A DNA stretch of 64,000 nucleotides, from assembly GCF_001761485.1 (NCBI RefSeq), contig NC_090773.1, positions 186,001 to 250,000 of the forward strand, given 5' to 3'. The translations under genes were made by a program, and so were the position numbers. This DNA comes from Yarrowia lipolytica (Eukaryota > Ascomycota > Dipodascomycetes > Dipodascales). The first letter of the stretch is position 1; the number at the start of each line of letters is the position of its first letter. The notes under the pieces were generated by a model, which saw only the letters and a list, made by a program, of their open reading frames with translations, searched no databases and had not been told where the DNA came from. Positions 10,760 through 20,372 of the stretch are shown one piece after another.

Positions 10760-12709
10760 ATGAGCGAAGTTGCCAAGAAACAAAAGACGGAAGAGGGATC
10801 TGTGGTGACCAAGGTTGAGTCTAATGAGGTTTCCGAGACAGCTGCTCCCGTTACTGCCGAGGTGAAGGACATTGGAGTCACCGAGCCTCGAGTTGGAATC
10901 ACAGAGTACATTTCTCCGGGACTGGCCGGGTTCCGAGGTATTCTGAAGCAGCGATACAGCGATTTCATGGTCAACGAGATCGGTCTGGATGGCCAGGTGG
11001 TGCATTTGACCGACACTGGGGCTCCTGGGGCTCAGGATCGAAGAAGAGAGCGACGGGAGGCCGAGCGGGCTGAAGAAGAGGCCAAGAAGGAAAAGGAGGC
11101 CGAGGAGGAGGAAGAGGCCAAGCCCAAGTTTGTTGTCAGTCCCGAGAACACTGAGAAGCTGCTCAATGTGTTTTCGCAGGCAGATATTGATAACATGGTG
11201 GCATTGTTCAACACTGGAACCAAGATGGAGACCGAGAAGGGATACGACGATAAAGAGACCCGTACAGCCATCCACCAGACGATCCGAGAGGTGTTTGAGG
11301 GTAAGCTGGAGACGAAGACGTCCGCCGACAACAAGTTCATCATCACGCTGGCGTCTGGTAACCCTCGGTACTCACGAACTGCTCGGGAGAAGCTCAACAA
11401 GATGTACGGCCCCAAAAAGGAGTTTGTGCACTTTTCGCTATACAAGGAGAACAAGGAGACCATGGAGGCTGTGAATCTCATTTCCAAGTTCCTCAAGGCC
11501 AAGCCCAGCCAGTTCACTTACGCCGGAACCAAGGATAAGCGAGGAGTCACTGTTCAGAAGATGACAGCTCGAGGAATCAGCGGAGGAGTCGAGCGAGTCA
11601 AGGGACTGAACAAGACTCTTCGAGGCATGAAGCTGGGCTCGTTTGCGTACTCCGACGAACATTTGCGTCTCGGAGATCTCGAGGGAAACGAGTTTATCAT
11701 CACCATTCGAGAAATTGATGGTAAGCAGTCTGAGATAGACGCTGCGCTTACTTCGCTCAAAGAGCACGGATTCATCAACTACTACGGAATGCAGCGATTT
11801 GGCACCTTTTCAATCTCCACCCACGAGGTCGGACGCCACGTGCTGGCCTCTCAATGGGACGAGGTGGTCGACATGCTTCTGCGGCCCCAAGAACTCGCTC
11901 TGGAGGAGTCCAAGGAGGCGCGACAGATCTGGAAAGACACCAAGGACGCCGGAAAGGCACTGACAAAGATGCCCTTCCGATGCGCTGCTGAATGCGCTAT
12001 TCTGAAGGCTCTCAAAAACGACCCCAACTCGCTCAACGCTGTCAACAGAATCCCCCGAAACCTCAGAATCATGTACGGACACGCATACCAGAGCTACGTG
12101 TGGAACGCAGTGGTGTCCAAGCGAGTAGCTATGGGTCTCAAGGTGGTCGAGGGCGATCTTGTGATCGACGATAACGCCAACAAGGACGGTAAGATTGAGG
12201 ACAGCAATGAAGAGTCCGGTCAGGACCTCAAGATCGATCCCTTCACTCGAGCTCGACCCATCACTGCCGAGGAAATAGCCTCCAACAAGTTCTCCATCTA
12301 CGACATTGTGCTGCCCACTCCTGGACACGATGTCATCTACCCTACCCATCTTGAAGAGGAGTACAAGAACATCATGGCCAAGGACAACCTCGACCCCCAT
12401 AAGATGGCCCGAACGATCCGAGACTACTCGCTGGCCGGCGGGTACCGTCACGTGTTTGCCAAGCCTTCGGGAGTCGAGTGGTTCTTTGAAAAGTACTCCA
12501 ACCCCGTCGAGCAGTTCGTCAACACTGATTTGGATATGCTCGAGAAGGGAGTCGACAGATACACCCATTGCGACGAGCAGGACGGAGACAAGCTCGGTCT
12601 GGTGCTCAAGCTGCAGCTGGGCTCGGCTCAGTACGCTACTATGGCGCTTAGAGAGGTCATGAAGGTCGATACTTCGAGACGGTCGGATTCCTTCAATGTT
12701 AGAGTGTAA
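10760..12709 (+). CDS. PUS7: tRNA/mRNA pseudouridine synthase Pus7 (TruD family)
   Basis: The 649-residue product should isomerise uridine to pseudouridine in tRNA (position 13 and pre-tRNA-Tyr position 35 in baker's yeast), U2 snRNA and mRNA. The TruD catalytic motif YAGTKDKRGVT lies near residues 254-264, with Asp259 as the expected catalytic aspartate. A second family block, INYYGMQRFGT, follows near residue 345. An insertion of mixed charge rich in Glu, Lys and Arg (about 92-118) precedes the core and probably forms a coiled or disordered segment. Length is close to the S. cerevisiae protein. The ATG is the first in frame and is preceded by a short A-rich leader (ATCACA). The gene is intron-less and has a tRNA-Lys gene about 150 bp downstream on the same strand. 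Confidence 0.95.
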   Translation: MSEVAKKQKTEEGSVVTKVESNEVSETAAPVTAEVKDIGVTEPRVGITEYISPGLAGFRGILKQRYSDFMVNEIGLDGQVVHLTDTGAPGAQDRRRERREAERAEEEAKKEKEAEEEEEAKPKFVVSPENTEKLLNVFSQADIDNMVALFNTGTKMETEKGYDDKETRTAIHQTIREVFEGKLETKTSADNKFIITLASGNPRYSRTAREKLNKMYGPKKEFVHFSLYKENKETMEAVNLISKFLKAKPSQFTYAGTKDKRGVTVQKMTARGISGGVERVKGLNKTLRGMKLGSFAYSDEHLRLGDLEGNEFIITIREIDGKQSEIDAALTSLKEHGFINYYGMQRFGTFSISTHEVGRHVLASQWDEVVDMLLRPQELALEESKEARQIWKDTKDAGKALTKMPFRCAAECAILKALKNDPNSLNAVNRIPRNLRIMYGHAYQSYVWNAVVSKRVAMGLKVVEGDLVIDDNANKDGKIEDSNEESGQDLKIDPFTRARPITAEEIASNKFSIYDIVLPTPGHDVIYPTHLEEEYKNIMAKDNLDPHKMARTIRDYSLAGGYRHVFAKPSGVEWFFEKYSNPVEQFVNTDLDMLEKGVDRYTHCDEQDGDKLGLVLKLQLGSAQYATMALREVMKVDTSRRSDSFNVRV

Positions 12710-12856
12710 ATATATGTTTAATGTATGCTGTATTATAAGTTGGACTTTGGAAAAACGGGTAAAGGGGGTCTTGGGTTCATTTCCCGCTGTTTTCGATGGT
12801 CACGAGACCAATATCTCACACTGTGGAGGCCACTATTTCCCTTTTTTCAAGAATTG

Positions 12857-12939
12857 GCCTGGCTAGCTCAATCGGTAGAGCGTGAGACTCTTATTCTAAG
12901 GTCATCTCAAGGCTGTGGGTTCAAGCCCCACGTCGGGCT
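12857..12939 (+). tRNA. tRNA-Lys (CUU) with a 10-nt intron
   Basis: The gene folds as a full cloverleaf. The acceptor GCCTGGC pairs with GTCGGGC, the D arm is GCTC...GAGC, the anticodon stem is TGAGA/TCTCA, and the T arm is GTGGG-TTCAAGC-CCCAC. The anticodon CTT sits in the loop CTCTTA. The intron, placed after position 37, would be the 10 bases TTCTAAGGTC, leaving a 73-nt mature tRNA before CCA addition. A seven-T Pol III terminator follows at 12943-12949. Confidence 0.93.
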
Positions 12940-12942
12940 TTC

Positions 12943-12949
12943 TTTTTTT
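12943..12949 (+). terminator. Pol III T-run terminator of tRNA-Lys
   Basis: Seven consecutive T residues begin four bases after the discriminator base of the tRNA-Lys gene, the expected RNA polymerase III stop signal. Confidence 0.85.
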
Positions 12950-13180
12950 CCATTCGGAGAATACTGCCCATAGATATGTGTATGGATTTTTTTTTTCCAT
13001 TATGCTTTTTACACTGCGTCAGTGAGATGATCTGAACTGTATTTGGTATGGTGCATGTGCAGATAGTCTGCACAGGGTATGCATGACATTAGCACTATAT
13101 GGCCGTTACAGTAATGGAACTTTTAAAAATAAAATAAAATAATAAAAAATAAATCAGCGAAGTTGGTGTTCATTATACAC

Positions 13181-14050
13181 CTATATCTTCGACTTATCCT
13201 CTCCCATATGCTTCAACATGTCTGGATAATAATGCAATGTGGAAGTCTGCTGGGCAGAGTGCCAGCCGGCTCCATCGACAACAATAACGGTACCTGAAAC
13301 ATACGAGGCGGCTTCTGAGAAGAGCCAGACGGTGGCATTGGCAATATCCAGCGTGGTTCCGAACCGTTGCAGCGGCGTCAGACGAGTATATGTCTTCTGC
13401 ATATCTGGAGGAAGCAGTCGATCCATACCTTCGGTAGCAGCAATGAAGCCAGGAGCTATGCAATTGACTCTGATTCCTAACGGACCCAGTTCAACAGCCA
13501 GAGCTTGCATCAGTGCATCGATTCCGGCCTTGGCGGCTCCCACATGTGCCGTGAACGGTGAGCCATGGTAATGTGCAGTGGCTGAGATGAACACCAGACT
13601 GCCCGCCGAGGCTCTGAGAGCTTCAAATGTGGCCTTGGCGGTGTTGAACGAGCCCAAAAGATCGATATCAATCACCGTTTTGAACGCATTCGCGCTCATG
13701 TGGTTGATATCCGTCACAAAGTTGCCTGCCGCCCCAGCAATGACGTAATCGATCCGTCCTAGTTCGGATATCGTAGTGTCAACAGCCCGTTTGAGCGACT
13801 GGATATCTCTGACGTCTATCTCTCCAAGTCCCAGAACACGTGCGCCGGGTCTCAGGGCCTCCAATTCCTTCGCAGCCTTTTCCGTCACCTCCTTTTTGCG
13901 CCCAACAATGGCACCATTGGCGCCTAGTCGCACCAGAGCTTCAGTCTGGTCCTTGCAAATGGTGCCTGCTCCTCCGGTGACAAAAACCACCTTGCCAACG
14001 AAAATATTGGACTTGTAGGGCGAGCTCTCGATGAAATCTGCTGGTAGCAT
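13181..14050 (-). CDS. SPS19: Peroxisomal 2,4-dienoyl-CoA reductase (SPS19 family SDR)
   Basis: This 289-residue short-chain dehydrogenase should reduce 2,4-dienoyl-CoA with NADPH, an auxiliary step in beta-oxidation of unsaturated fatty acids. The Rossmann motif TGGAGTICK occupies about residues 25-33, the variant typical of dienoyl-CoA reductases. The blocks VIAGAAGNFV, IDLLGSFNTAK and HVGAAKAGIDAL match the Sps19/DECR2 pattern closely, including the lack of the classical SDR YxxxK tyrosine. The last three residues, SKI, are a variant of the C-terminal peroxisomal targeting signal SKL. The ATG at 14050 gives a full-length domain. A short AT-rich block just beyond the stop (13125-13153) probably holds the polyadenylation signals. 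Confidence 0.93.
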   Translation of the reverse strand: MLPADFIESSPYKSNIFVGKVVFVTGGAGTICKDQTEALVRLGANGAIVGRKKEVTEKAAKELEALRPGARVLGLGEIDVRDIQSLKRAVDTTISELGRIDYVIAGAAGNFVTDINHMSANAFKTVIDIDLLGSFNTAKATFEALRASAGSLVFISATAHYHGSPFTAHVGAAKAGIDALMQALAVELGPLGIRVNCIAPGFIAATEGMDRLLPPDMQKTYTRLTPLQRFGTTLDIANATVWLFSEAASYVSGTVIVVDGAGWHSAQQTSTLHYYPDMLKHMGEDKSKI

Positions 14051-14568
14051 GGTGTATGGAAGAGTGCAAGTAGAGTTGAAGTTTCATGTGGGGTGGGAGC
14101 ATGCACGTGAAGTATTTGAGACAAGCCGTTGAGAGGGATACGGGCGATTATTATAGATGATCAAAGCTTGAGGGGCATTGAAAATACCCTGTGAGTTGAT
14201 TTTCGTGTTTTTTTGGACTGAAATCAACTCTCCTTCTTCCGAGATGAATAATCAATATGTCCTTATCGTGAACGCTGTCTAGGTTCACGTGGGGTGAAGG
14301 AACTATCACGGCGGACTCTTCCGTAGTCCATAAAAGGAGCATTTGAAACATACAGGGTGTGTATACGGCCTCACACTCTACATTCCGTGGAATCCAGCAC
14401 TTTCATACCACCATCCGGTACCATTTCATAAGTCATTAATTGTCAGTCTATAAGCGAATGTATAAATAAGTACACTGTATAACAGTAAATGTGAGCTACA
14501 AGAACTTGTAGTCACGGAGCTTTGCTCAGATTAGCGATTGTGCCAGATTGATGCTGGTTGGTCTCAAA
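14051..14568. other. Intergenic region between SPS19 and the SRPBCC gene
   Basis: About 520 bases hold the SPS19 promoter and the 3' flank of the next minus-strand gene. A CACGTGG-type box is present near 14287 (TTCACGTGGGG). I see no coding or RNA gene. Confidence 0.6.
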
Positions 14569-15306
14569 CTACTTCTCTTTAGGAGACCCTACTGGAGAGT
14601 TTGAGGGGGAACTTGAGGGAGACTTCTTGTCCTTGCTCCCGGACTTTTTTCTCGGTCTACTAATGGACCTTTTACCGTCGCTCTTTGAACTTGAACTCTT
14701 TGTACTCATTGAGCTCTTGGAACTGCTCTTGGAGCCCTTTCTGTCCAGTGTCTTGGACCGCATACTATCTGGGCTCTGAGAAGGTTGTCTGGGGATATTT
14801 TCAATCTGCTGAAGCGCCAGATCAATTGTTCCCGCGGAAATTCCTTCTGCCAGCGCCTTGAGCTCCTGGTTCATGCGTTCAAACCCCGGTTCCAGCTTCT
14901 CGAAAAAAGTTGTGTATCCCAGGACCCATGGAAGTCCTCCACTGAAGTTTTCTCCATGTTTGAAAGTACACGAATTTTTGCTGGTAGTAACAATCTCAAA
15001 GAAATGCTCGCCGGCTAGAATCCACCTGTGTGTCAACAGACCGACCCATCTCAGGTGCTTATCATTGGCTACCAGAATCGTAGGCTTGAAGTTGCGGGGT
15101 AGGTTGTCGTCTCCCTGCGACACAAAGACGTCGATTTGCGAGCCGACGAAATCAGCCGTCTTGGTGATGTTTCGGCTTGGTTTGGGGATCTCAACATTCA
15201 CCACAAACGAGTTCCATTTGGCGTAATTGTCGAAATCAAACAGAATATTGGACACAATTTCCGCACTCGCGTTGATGTCGATTGAGGTGGAGATGGTGTG
15301 GACCAT
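14569..15306 (-). CDS. SRPBCC (START-like) domain protein with basic Ser/Lys-rich tail
   Basis: From the ATG at 15306 the product has 245 residues. The first 155 or so look like an SRPBCC/polyketide-cyclase fold: the opening strand ISTSIDINASAEIVSNILFD followed by FDNYAKWNSFV is the usual family start, and the C-terminal helix (FERMNQELKALAE) closes the fold. Such proteins bind hydrophobic ligands; the ligand here is unknown. The tail (about 165-245) is low-complexity Ser, Lys and Pro and probably disordered. An in-frame ATG at 15441 would add 45 residues including a hydrophobic stretch. However, a TATATA element (about 15364-15370) lies between the two ATGs, 58 bases 5' of 15306, which favours the shorter form. 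Confidence 0.75.
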   Translation of the reverse strand: MVHTISTSIDINASAEIVSNILFDFDNYAKWNSFVVNVEIPKPSRNITKTADFVGSQIDVFVSQGDDNLPRNFKPTILVANDKHLRWVGLLTHRWILAGEHFFEIVTTSKNSCTFKHGENFSGGLPWVLGYTTFFEKLEPGFERMNQELKALAEGISAGTIDLALQQIENIPRQPSQSPDSMRSKTLDRKGSKSSSKSSMSTKSSSSKSDGKRSISRPRKKSGSKDKKSPSSSPSNSPVGSPKEK

Positions 15307-15363
15307 AATGGCGAAAGACGAGGATAAAATAACGACGTTAGCTATACAAAGGACTGCCCACCA

Positions 15364-15370
15364 ATATATA
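15364..15370 (-). promoter_or_regulatory. TATA-like element of the SRPBCC gene
   Basis: TATATAT on the minus strand lies 58 bases 5' of the ATG at 15306 and downstream of the alternative ATG at 15441, so it helps decide the start. Confidence 0.4.
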
Positions 15371-15441
15371 CTCCCATCTTCTAAGCGGCTAAAGCTCCAG
15401 GGGTAGCGCCTCGCTCTGATCATGCAAATGTTCACCTGCAT

Positions 15442-17179
15442 TTCGCCGATTGTGTCTTAGAAGGGCAACTGCAGTTATTTTTAGCCGTCAATGTCTAGAG
15501 TTCCAGCTGAACGACGTGCCTAAGTTTAACTTTGGACCAGCGACAAGACCTCACACACTAGATCCAAAATGAAGCGGCTGGGTGGCGAAAAGCTGTTGTT
15601 CTAGAGACTATGATATTTATAGATGTGTAGATGGCGCACTCATGGTGGTTGCTGTACGTGCAAATGCACTGTACAGTACCGACAAATGTAATCTACATGC
15701 ACCCAAGTACACTGCATTCGACCAGTTGCATTGCTGCAAGCATAAGCACAGTACTGTACAGTACCTGCACTGTGGGGGTGACACATGAAATAACAACACA
15801 AAAGGGCACAACAGGCACAGATAGCACAAGATCATCACAAGACAAAGACAGGGCCTGGGTAAGAGTACCAAATACATACCCCATTCCACCCCACTACTCT
15901 ATACGTCTCACATTGACAAAGAATGAAACATTATGCGTGAGCAGTCGCTTTGAGCACGTTCCATGCAGAAGATTGACACCAAAACAAAGCTCCGACGTTG
16001 TCTTTTTCTGTAATATGCTGCGGTCAGTCATGGGGAGTGCAAGATAGTGACTAAATATAGCGAGAATGTTTCTTTGTGACGATCGGACCCCGACAGTAAC
16101 GCACATACTTGCCCACCTTACGACACTGCCCACCTTACCGAGCCACGAGGAAGAAATCATTCTCCTGTGAGCACATCTACAAGTACTTCCCCCCCTATCC
16201 ATTATGGGTACAGTAGTCTCAGGAGTAAGGTTGAAGCCGACTCCTGAATGTTACCTGGTGGAGAATGTACAACTGTAGAATGTGCTACAGGATGTACTAC
16301 AGACTTGTAGAGCACATAGGGGTGCTTGTAAGAGGTATTGAGGGCTCTATTCGTCTACAAGTGCTGTACACATACATGACAACTCGTATTATAAAAGGGG
16401 TTAGGGATATACGAAAGTTACCGCGGCAACAGTGCACTCATATCGCGTACGTAGATACTATTATAGATGGAATATGATAGATCAAGTATCTGCTAAGATC
16501 CATTAATCACGTGACTTTGACCTACATCACGTGAATTACCAGACACAGGTTCTCAATGTTTCGTAAAACGGTAGTTATGTTGTCTCCTTATTTACATAAA
16601 CGGTAATTGGCATGGAGTTAGTCAAACGACGTTGATGGGAGTCAATTCGGGGTTGAAAAGAGACAGAGATGTGACGACTACTATATGAACACGTGGGAAT
16701 GAAATAATATGTGCTCTAATTGTAATATTAAAGATATTACTTTTCATATTTTTGATACATTGGGGAACTGTAGTAGTTCCATGATACGTGTATTTAGTTG
16801 GTATTATTCCTAAAATAGTAGTTGAAACAGAAGTAAAAGTTTGTTAGGCTGTAGCAGTTCATATGATGGAAACAGACACACTTCAAATACGACCATGTCC
16901 GCAAGATGTGTCTGTGACTACATAGTGATGATAATTTCAATCGCCTCTACACAAAATATTCTGAATTCTTATTATTACGGGAAAAAATCTGTTTTGACAT
17001 CTCTTCGTATGAATGTACGTTTCTCCTCCACCCTGATATATTAAAGCATTAACGCAAGATATCACGTGAATATGTTTATATACTTGGCTGTATAATATCG
17101 TTCCATTTGTCGCTACTTGTGCTCACCTTCATCTATCTTAATCAATATCATTATAATAAACAACCGTCTATGATCCTAC
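15442..17179. other. Intergenic region with paired TCACGTGA boxes
   Basis: No gene is seen in about 1.7 kb. Two TCACGTGA palindromes at 16507-16514 and 16527-16534 are spaced exactly 20 bp apart, and a third lies at 17062-17069 close to the 3' end of the MDR gene. CTACAAGTAC and GTACAAGT-like words recur. The right half is AT-rich. Confidence 0.55.
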
Positions 17180-18196
17180 TTAGAGCTTTGTCTTAGCAAT
17201 GTCATAAACGAGCTTCTCTCCATGAATCTTACCGTCCCGATGGAGCTGGTAACCCTCTTCGACCTTCTCCAGGCCTCCAAGCACCTTTGGTTTGTTAGGA
17301 ACAATCTTGCCCTCCTTGAGCCAACCAGTCAGCAGCTTAGCATACTCCTTGGCAATAGTCACCTCGGGAAGATGCTCCTGATCAAAGACTCGGTAGGCCT
17401 GGATGGGCGACACAGTAATGTGTTTGGGGAAGTTTTCCGTGTGCTCTGCGTTTCGACGCACGGTGGTGTACTTTGCGGGAGAGCTTCCAGTAGTCTTAGA
17501 GGACGTTGTGGCTGAATCAGGGGTTCCAATGGCGTCTAGGACATTGGGAATGTCGCCATACTCCTTTCGAATCTGCTCCACAACATCAGCGTCCTTGTAA
17601 GAAAACACCTTTTCGGCTCCCAGAGCCTTGAGTTCGTCAGCAGAGGCAGGAGACGCCACGGTGATGACTCGGTGGCCTCCCAGCTTGGCCAATTGAATGG
17701 CGTATCGGCCAACGGACGAGTTTCCACCCCAGATGAGCACGAGCTCCGACTTACTGCCTCCTCTCTCAAGACCCAGCTTGTGAGGCAAGTAAAGGCCGTG
17801 AACGGCCGTGAAAAAGCCCACGGGAAGAGTGGCAGCTGCCTCAGGAGCAATGTTATCGGGAATGACCACGTAGATCTCGTCCTTGGCAATGGCCCATTGA
17901 GCAAACGCTCCAGACTTGGAGGGAGTGCTTCCATTGGCAAAAGCAGCAATTCGAGTTCCCTTGAGCTCCTTGTCCACAACTTCGGGAGCAATCACGTCCA
18001 CAATTCCAACGAGATCTCGGCCGGCGATCTCTCCGTCGGGGATCTGTTTCAGATCATAGGTTCGCACATCAATGGGGTTCTGGGCAGCAAATTCGACCTT
18101 GACCACCACGTCTTTAGGAGTGTCAATTTTGACCGTGGGCTCTTTGAGAGTCAGTTTGTGGTTCTCCACGACCTGGGCGATTCCTGTTCGGGGCAT
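17180..18196 (-). CDS. Medium-chain dehydrogenase/reductase (ToxD/trans-enoyl-reductase-like, zinc-free)
   Basis: The 338-residue product is an NAD(P)H-dependent oxidoreductase of the MDR superfamily. The N-terminal GroES-like domain covers about residues 20-125 (NPIDVRTYD, GRDLVGIVDVI), and the Rossmann motif GGNSSVGRYAIQLAK lies at 157-171. No structural or catalytic zinc cysteine cluster is visible, placing it with quinone oxidoreductase and fungal trans-enoyl-reductase-like proteins. The substrate cannot be inferred. The ATG at 18196 is preceded by a TATATATA box 73 bases upstream. There is no biosynthetic cluster around it, so a general detoxifying or metabolic role is more likely than a polyketide partner role. 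Confidence 0.85.
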   Translation of the reverse strand: MPRTGIAQVVENHKLTLKEPTVKIDTPKDVVVKVEFAAQNPIDVRTYDLKQIPDGEIAGRDLVGIVDVIAPEVVDKELKGTRIAAFANGSTPSKSGAFAQWAIAKDEIYVVIPDNIAPEAAATLPVGFFTAVHGLYLPHKLGLERGGSKSELVLIWGGNSSVGRYAIQLAKLGGHRVITVASPASADELKALGAEKVFSYKDADVVEQIRKEYGDIPNVLDAIGTPDSATTSSKTTGSSPAKYTTVRRNAEHTENFPKHITVSPIQAYRVFDQEHLPEVTIAKEYAKLLTGWLKEGKIVPNKPKVLGGLEKVEEGYQLHRDGKIHGEKLVYDIAKTKL

Positions 18197-18597
18197 GTTG
18201 AGCGAGTTTGGGTGTTAATTGAGTGCTTGTAGTATGTTGTGTGGAAGTTTGACAGATTCGCTGTCTGGTATATATAGTCGCTTAATAGCAGTTTATGCAT
18301 CTTCATGCACCACATTGGTAAGCGTGCATCTTCCCCACAATAGGTTAATCAAGCCACAGTCTTTGTGAGTGTGGCTTTGAAGAGGCCTCGGTTCGACTTT
18401 TGGCTAGGATTTTGGGCCGACTTATTAATTGATTATGTAGCATGTGTGCTGCTAATTGCGTAACTGGACTCCGAAAGATGGAATACTATGGCGTCATTAA
18501 GCCATGTCGAAACCCACCAATAGTAGCACCACATAAGGGACGCATCTTGCAGCATCCTCTTGCAGCAGCAGCATCATCATCATCTCGCAGCACACAG
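18197..18597. other. Promoter of the MDR gene and 3' flank of the next gene
   Basis: A TATATATA element at 18269-18276 lies 73 bases 5' of the MDR start. The rest holds short ORFs without domains and a CAGCAG/CATCAT trinucleotide patch near 18560-18590. Confidence 0.6.
18269..18276 (-). promoter_or_regulatory. TATA box of the MDR oxidoreductase gene
   Basis: TATATATA sits 73 bases 5' of the start codon at 18196, a normal distance for a yeast TATA element. Confidence 0.5.
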
Positions 18598-19050
18598 CTA
18601 CGGAGTGGGCAACGAATTCACCCTCAAGTTCTGCTGAGCCTGGATTAACGCGTTCAAATGCTCCATATCAGCATTTATGCTCGCCTGCACAGCTCTTACG
18701 GAATCTTGGAGCGCCTGCGCTTGGATTGAGTGCTGGAGCTGGAGCTGATGCCGCAGATTGGAGTTCTCCACCTGACATACTGAACGACACCGGTCCTCAC
18801 AGGAGCATAGAGTAGTATCTGGGTCAAGATGACGTGGAGGGGTTGCCACTTTGAAGCACTCACAGCTGTTCCCCCCATGGGTCTTGTTGAGATAGGTGGT
18901 TAGGTGTGTTGACAGAAGGGTGAGAAACTCCTGGTCGTGTGGCTGTAGCTTGGTGCCCGAAGCCTGGATATCTTTTAGTTGTTCGGAGATGTGTTTACTG
19001 ATGATTGCAATTGGTTTCGGAAAGGGGTATTTGGGCTTTGATGGGGGCAT
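18598..19050 (-). CDS. Small orphan protein with cysteine cluster and predicted coiled coil
   Basis: I do not recognise this 150-residue protein. It starts MPPSKPKYPFPKP, has a helical segment at about 18-50, then a compact cluster of seven cysteines between about residues 62 and 92 (CECFK, CSCEDRCRSVC). The C-terminal half is Gln- and Leu-rich with heptad-like spacing and could form a coiled coil. The frame is open further upstream but without an ATG, and a TATAAAAG box (19122-19129) about 75 bases upstream supports the ATG at 19050. Composition resembles real coding sequence, but no family is evident, so it is probably lineage-specific or possibly not expressed. Confidence 0.55.
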   Translation of the reverse strand: MPPSKPKYPFPKPIAIISKHISEQLKDIQASGTKLQPHDQEFLTLLSTHLTTYLNKTHGGNSCECFKVATPPRHLDPDTTLCSCEDRCRSVCQVENSNLRHQLQLQHSIQAQALQDSVRAVQASINADMEHLNALIQAQQNLRVNSLPTP

Positions 19051-19121
19051 GCTGGTGGTATTGCGGGTATCGTACGTACTGATATCTGGTGTCTTGGATC
19101 GTGTCGTGTTCCCTGCCTGTG

Positions 19122-19129
19122 CTTTTATA
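19122..19129 (-). promoter_or_regulatory. TATA box of the small orphan gene
   Basis: The minus strand reads TATAAAAG about 75 bases 5' of the ATG at 19050, which supports that start over an upstream GTG in the same frame. Confidence 0.45.
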
Positions 19130-19423
19130 GACACGACCAGTCACATCCACAGTGTAACGTCATGGCCCCAAACATACCATCGTCAGGTGATTTGACAGAA
19201 TGGAGAGGGCTATCAGGAAGATAAAGGCGGATATATATATTCCAGGAACGTGTTTGTGTCATTTATAGGGTATGTTAGTTGTTATTTTTTGGGGACGAGC
19301 TTCCAGAAGGCTGCACAAAGCAGCAGCTTCTTTTGACAAAGATCATCAATATAATCAGCATCTATAAAAGGGTTGCGAGACACATGTTATATATATCTAC
19401 CATCTACCATATATCTATCCATC

Positions 19424-19540
19424 CAATTTTCTCAATTTCCCTCAATTTATGCATTTTTTTCAATTTTTTCAATTTTTTCAATTTCCCCAATTTCCCCAAT
19501 TTCCCCAATTTTATCCAATTTATCCAATTTATCCAATTAA
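19424..19540. repeat. CAATTT minisatellite
   Basis: Tandem copies of 9-10 bases built on CAATTT follow one another in three variants: TTTTTTCAA, TTTCCCCAA and TTTATCCAA. The gradual variant blocks suggest local expansion. It is noncoding. Confidence 0.75.
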
Positions 19541-20372
19541 TACAAAATAATGCCTGCATAAAGCAAGCCAATACCCCTCTCTCTAATGCCCACATACAGT
19601 ATGTACGTACTCATACAGAAACGACGCAGAAAAATAACACGATCCACTACAAGAAAAAACAACCAGAACAATTGTCAAAGTCTCATTGACCACTGTCACC
19701 TCCCCGAAACTAAATTACGCGTCATCTAGCGATAGTCGAATCTAAACGAGGCAGCTGTTTGTCCATTGTGAAACAGCTACTGTACGTACACTGTATGTGA
19801 TGCTACCATCTGAGGCAGGGTGGCAAATTATCCCAATTACTCCTTGGTTCTGACTCGTGTTTTGAAGCCGACAGAAGCACTATTTCAATCAAAAACCCCT
19901 CAGATGCCTCGCTTAGAGAATGGTCTGATAGATACGACTGTTGCTGCCGCGTAACTTTGGTTAGTATTAAAGGTTCGAGTGAGATGAAGTACGAGTGCGA
20001 GTTCAAGTACAGTACCGTATCAGTACGAGGAGATTTGGTGTACATGTGGAAGATTATTTCATCTCCACTTTGCTGTCTCCTACTTCACCCCTGTGTCCAA
20101 TCATGTCTCCAAATGGGCTGTCGATTACCCCTTGATAGGCTCTTAAAAGATCACTCGTGGACTTGTGGGACCCTCTTTTTCGACTCTAAATAAACTTCCG
20201 ATAATGTGGGGTCTGTAATTAAGGGACCAATATAAACTGATGTGCTCGGCTTCACACAGACACACAAGTACACACTGACTCATCACGCACAAGTACACAA
20301 AAGTCCACAGATCCACACGAAAACCACACAGACACAAATAACAGTTACCACACACAAACACACACAACGACA

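Larger units (their letters stand above)
19051..20372. other. Intergenic region between the orphan and TANGO2 genes
   Basis: The left end holds the orphan's TATA box (19122-19129). A pyrimidine-rich minisatellite lies at 19424-19540. The right end is the TANGO2 leader, very rich in CACA and ACAC, with a TATAAA-like element near 20228. An apparent 136-residue frame (19279-19689) is a product of the repeat. Confidence 0.6.

Noticed and set aside
19279-19689. 136-residue frame rich in Asn and Phe
   Set aside because: It reads through the CAATTT minisatellite, which explains the composition.
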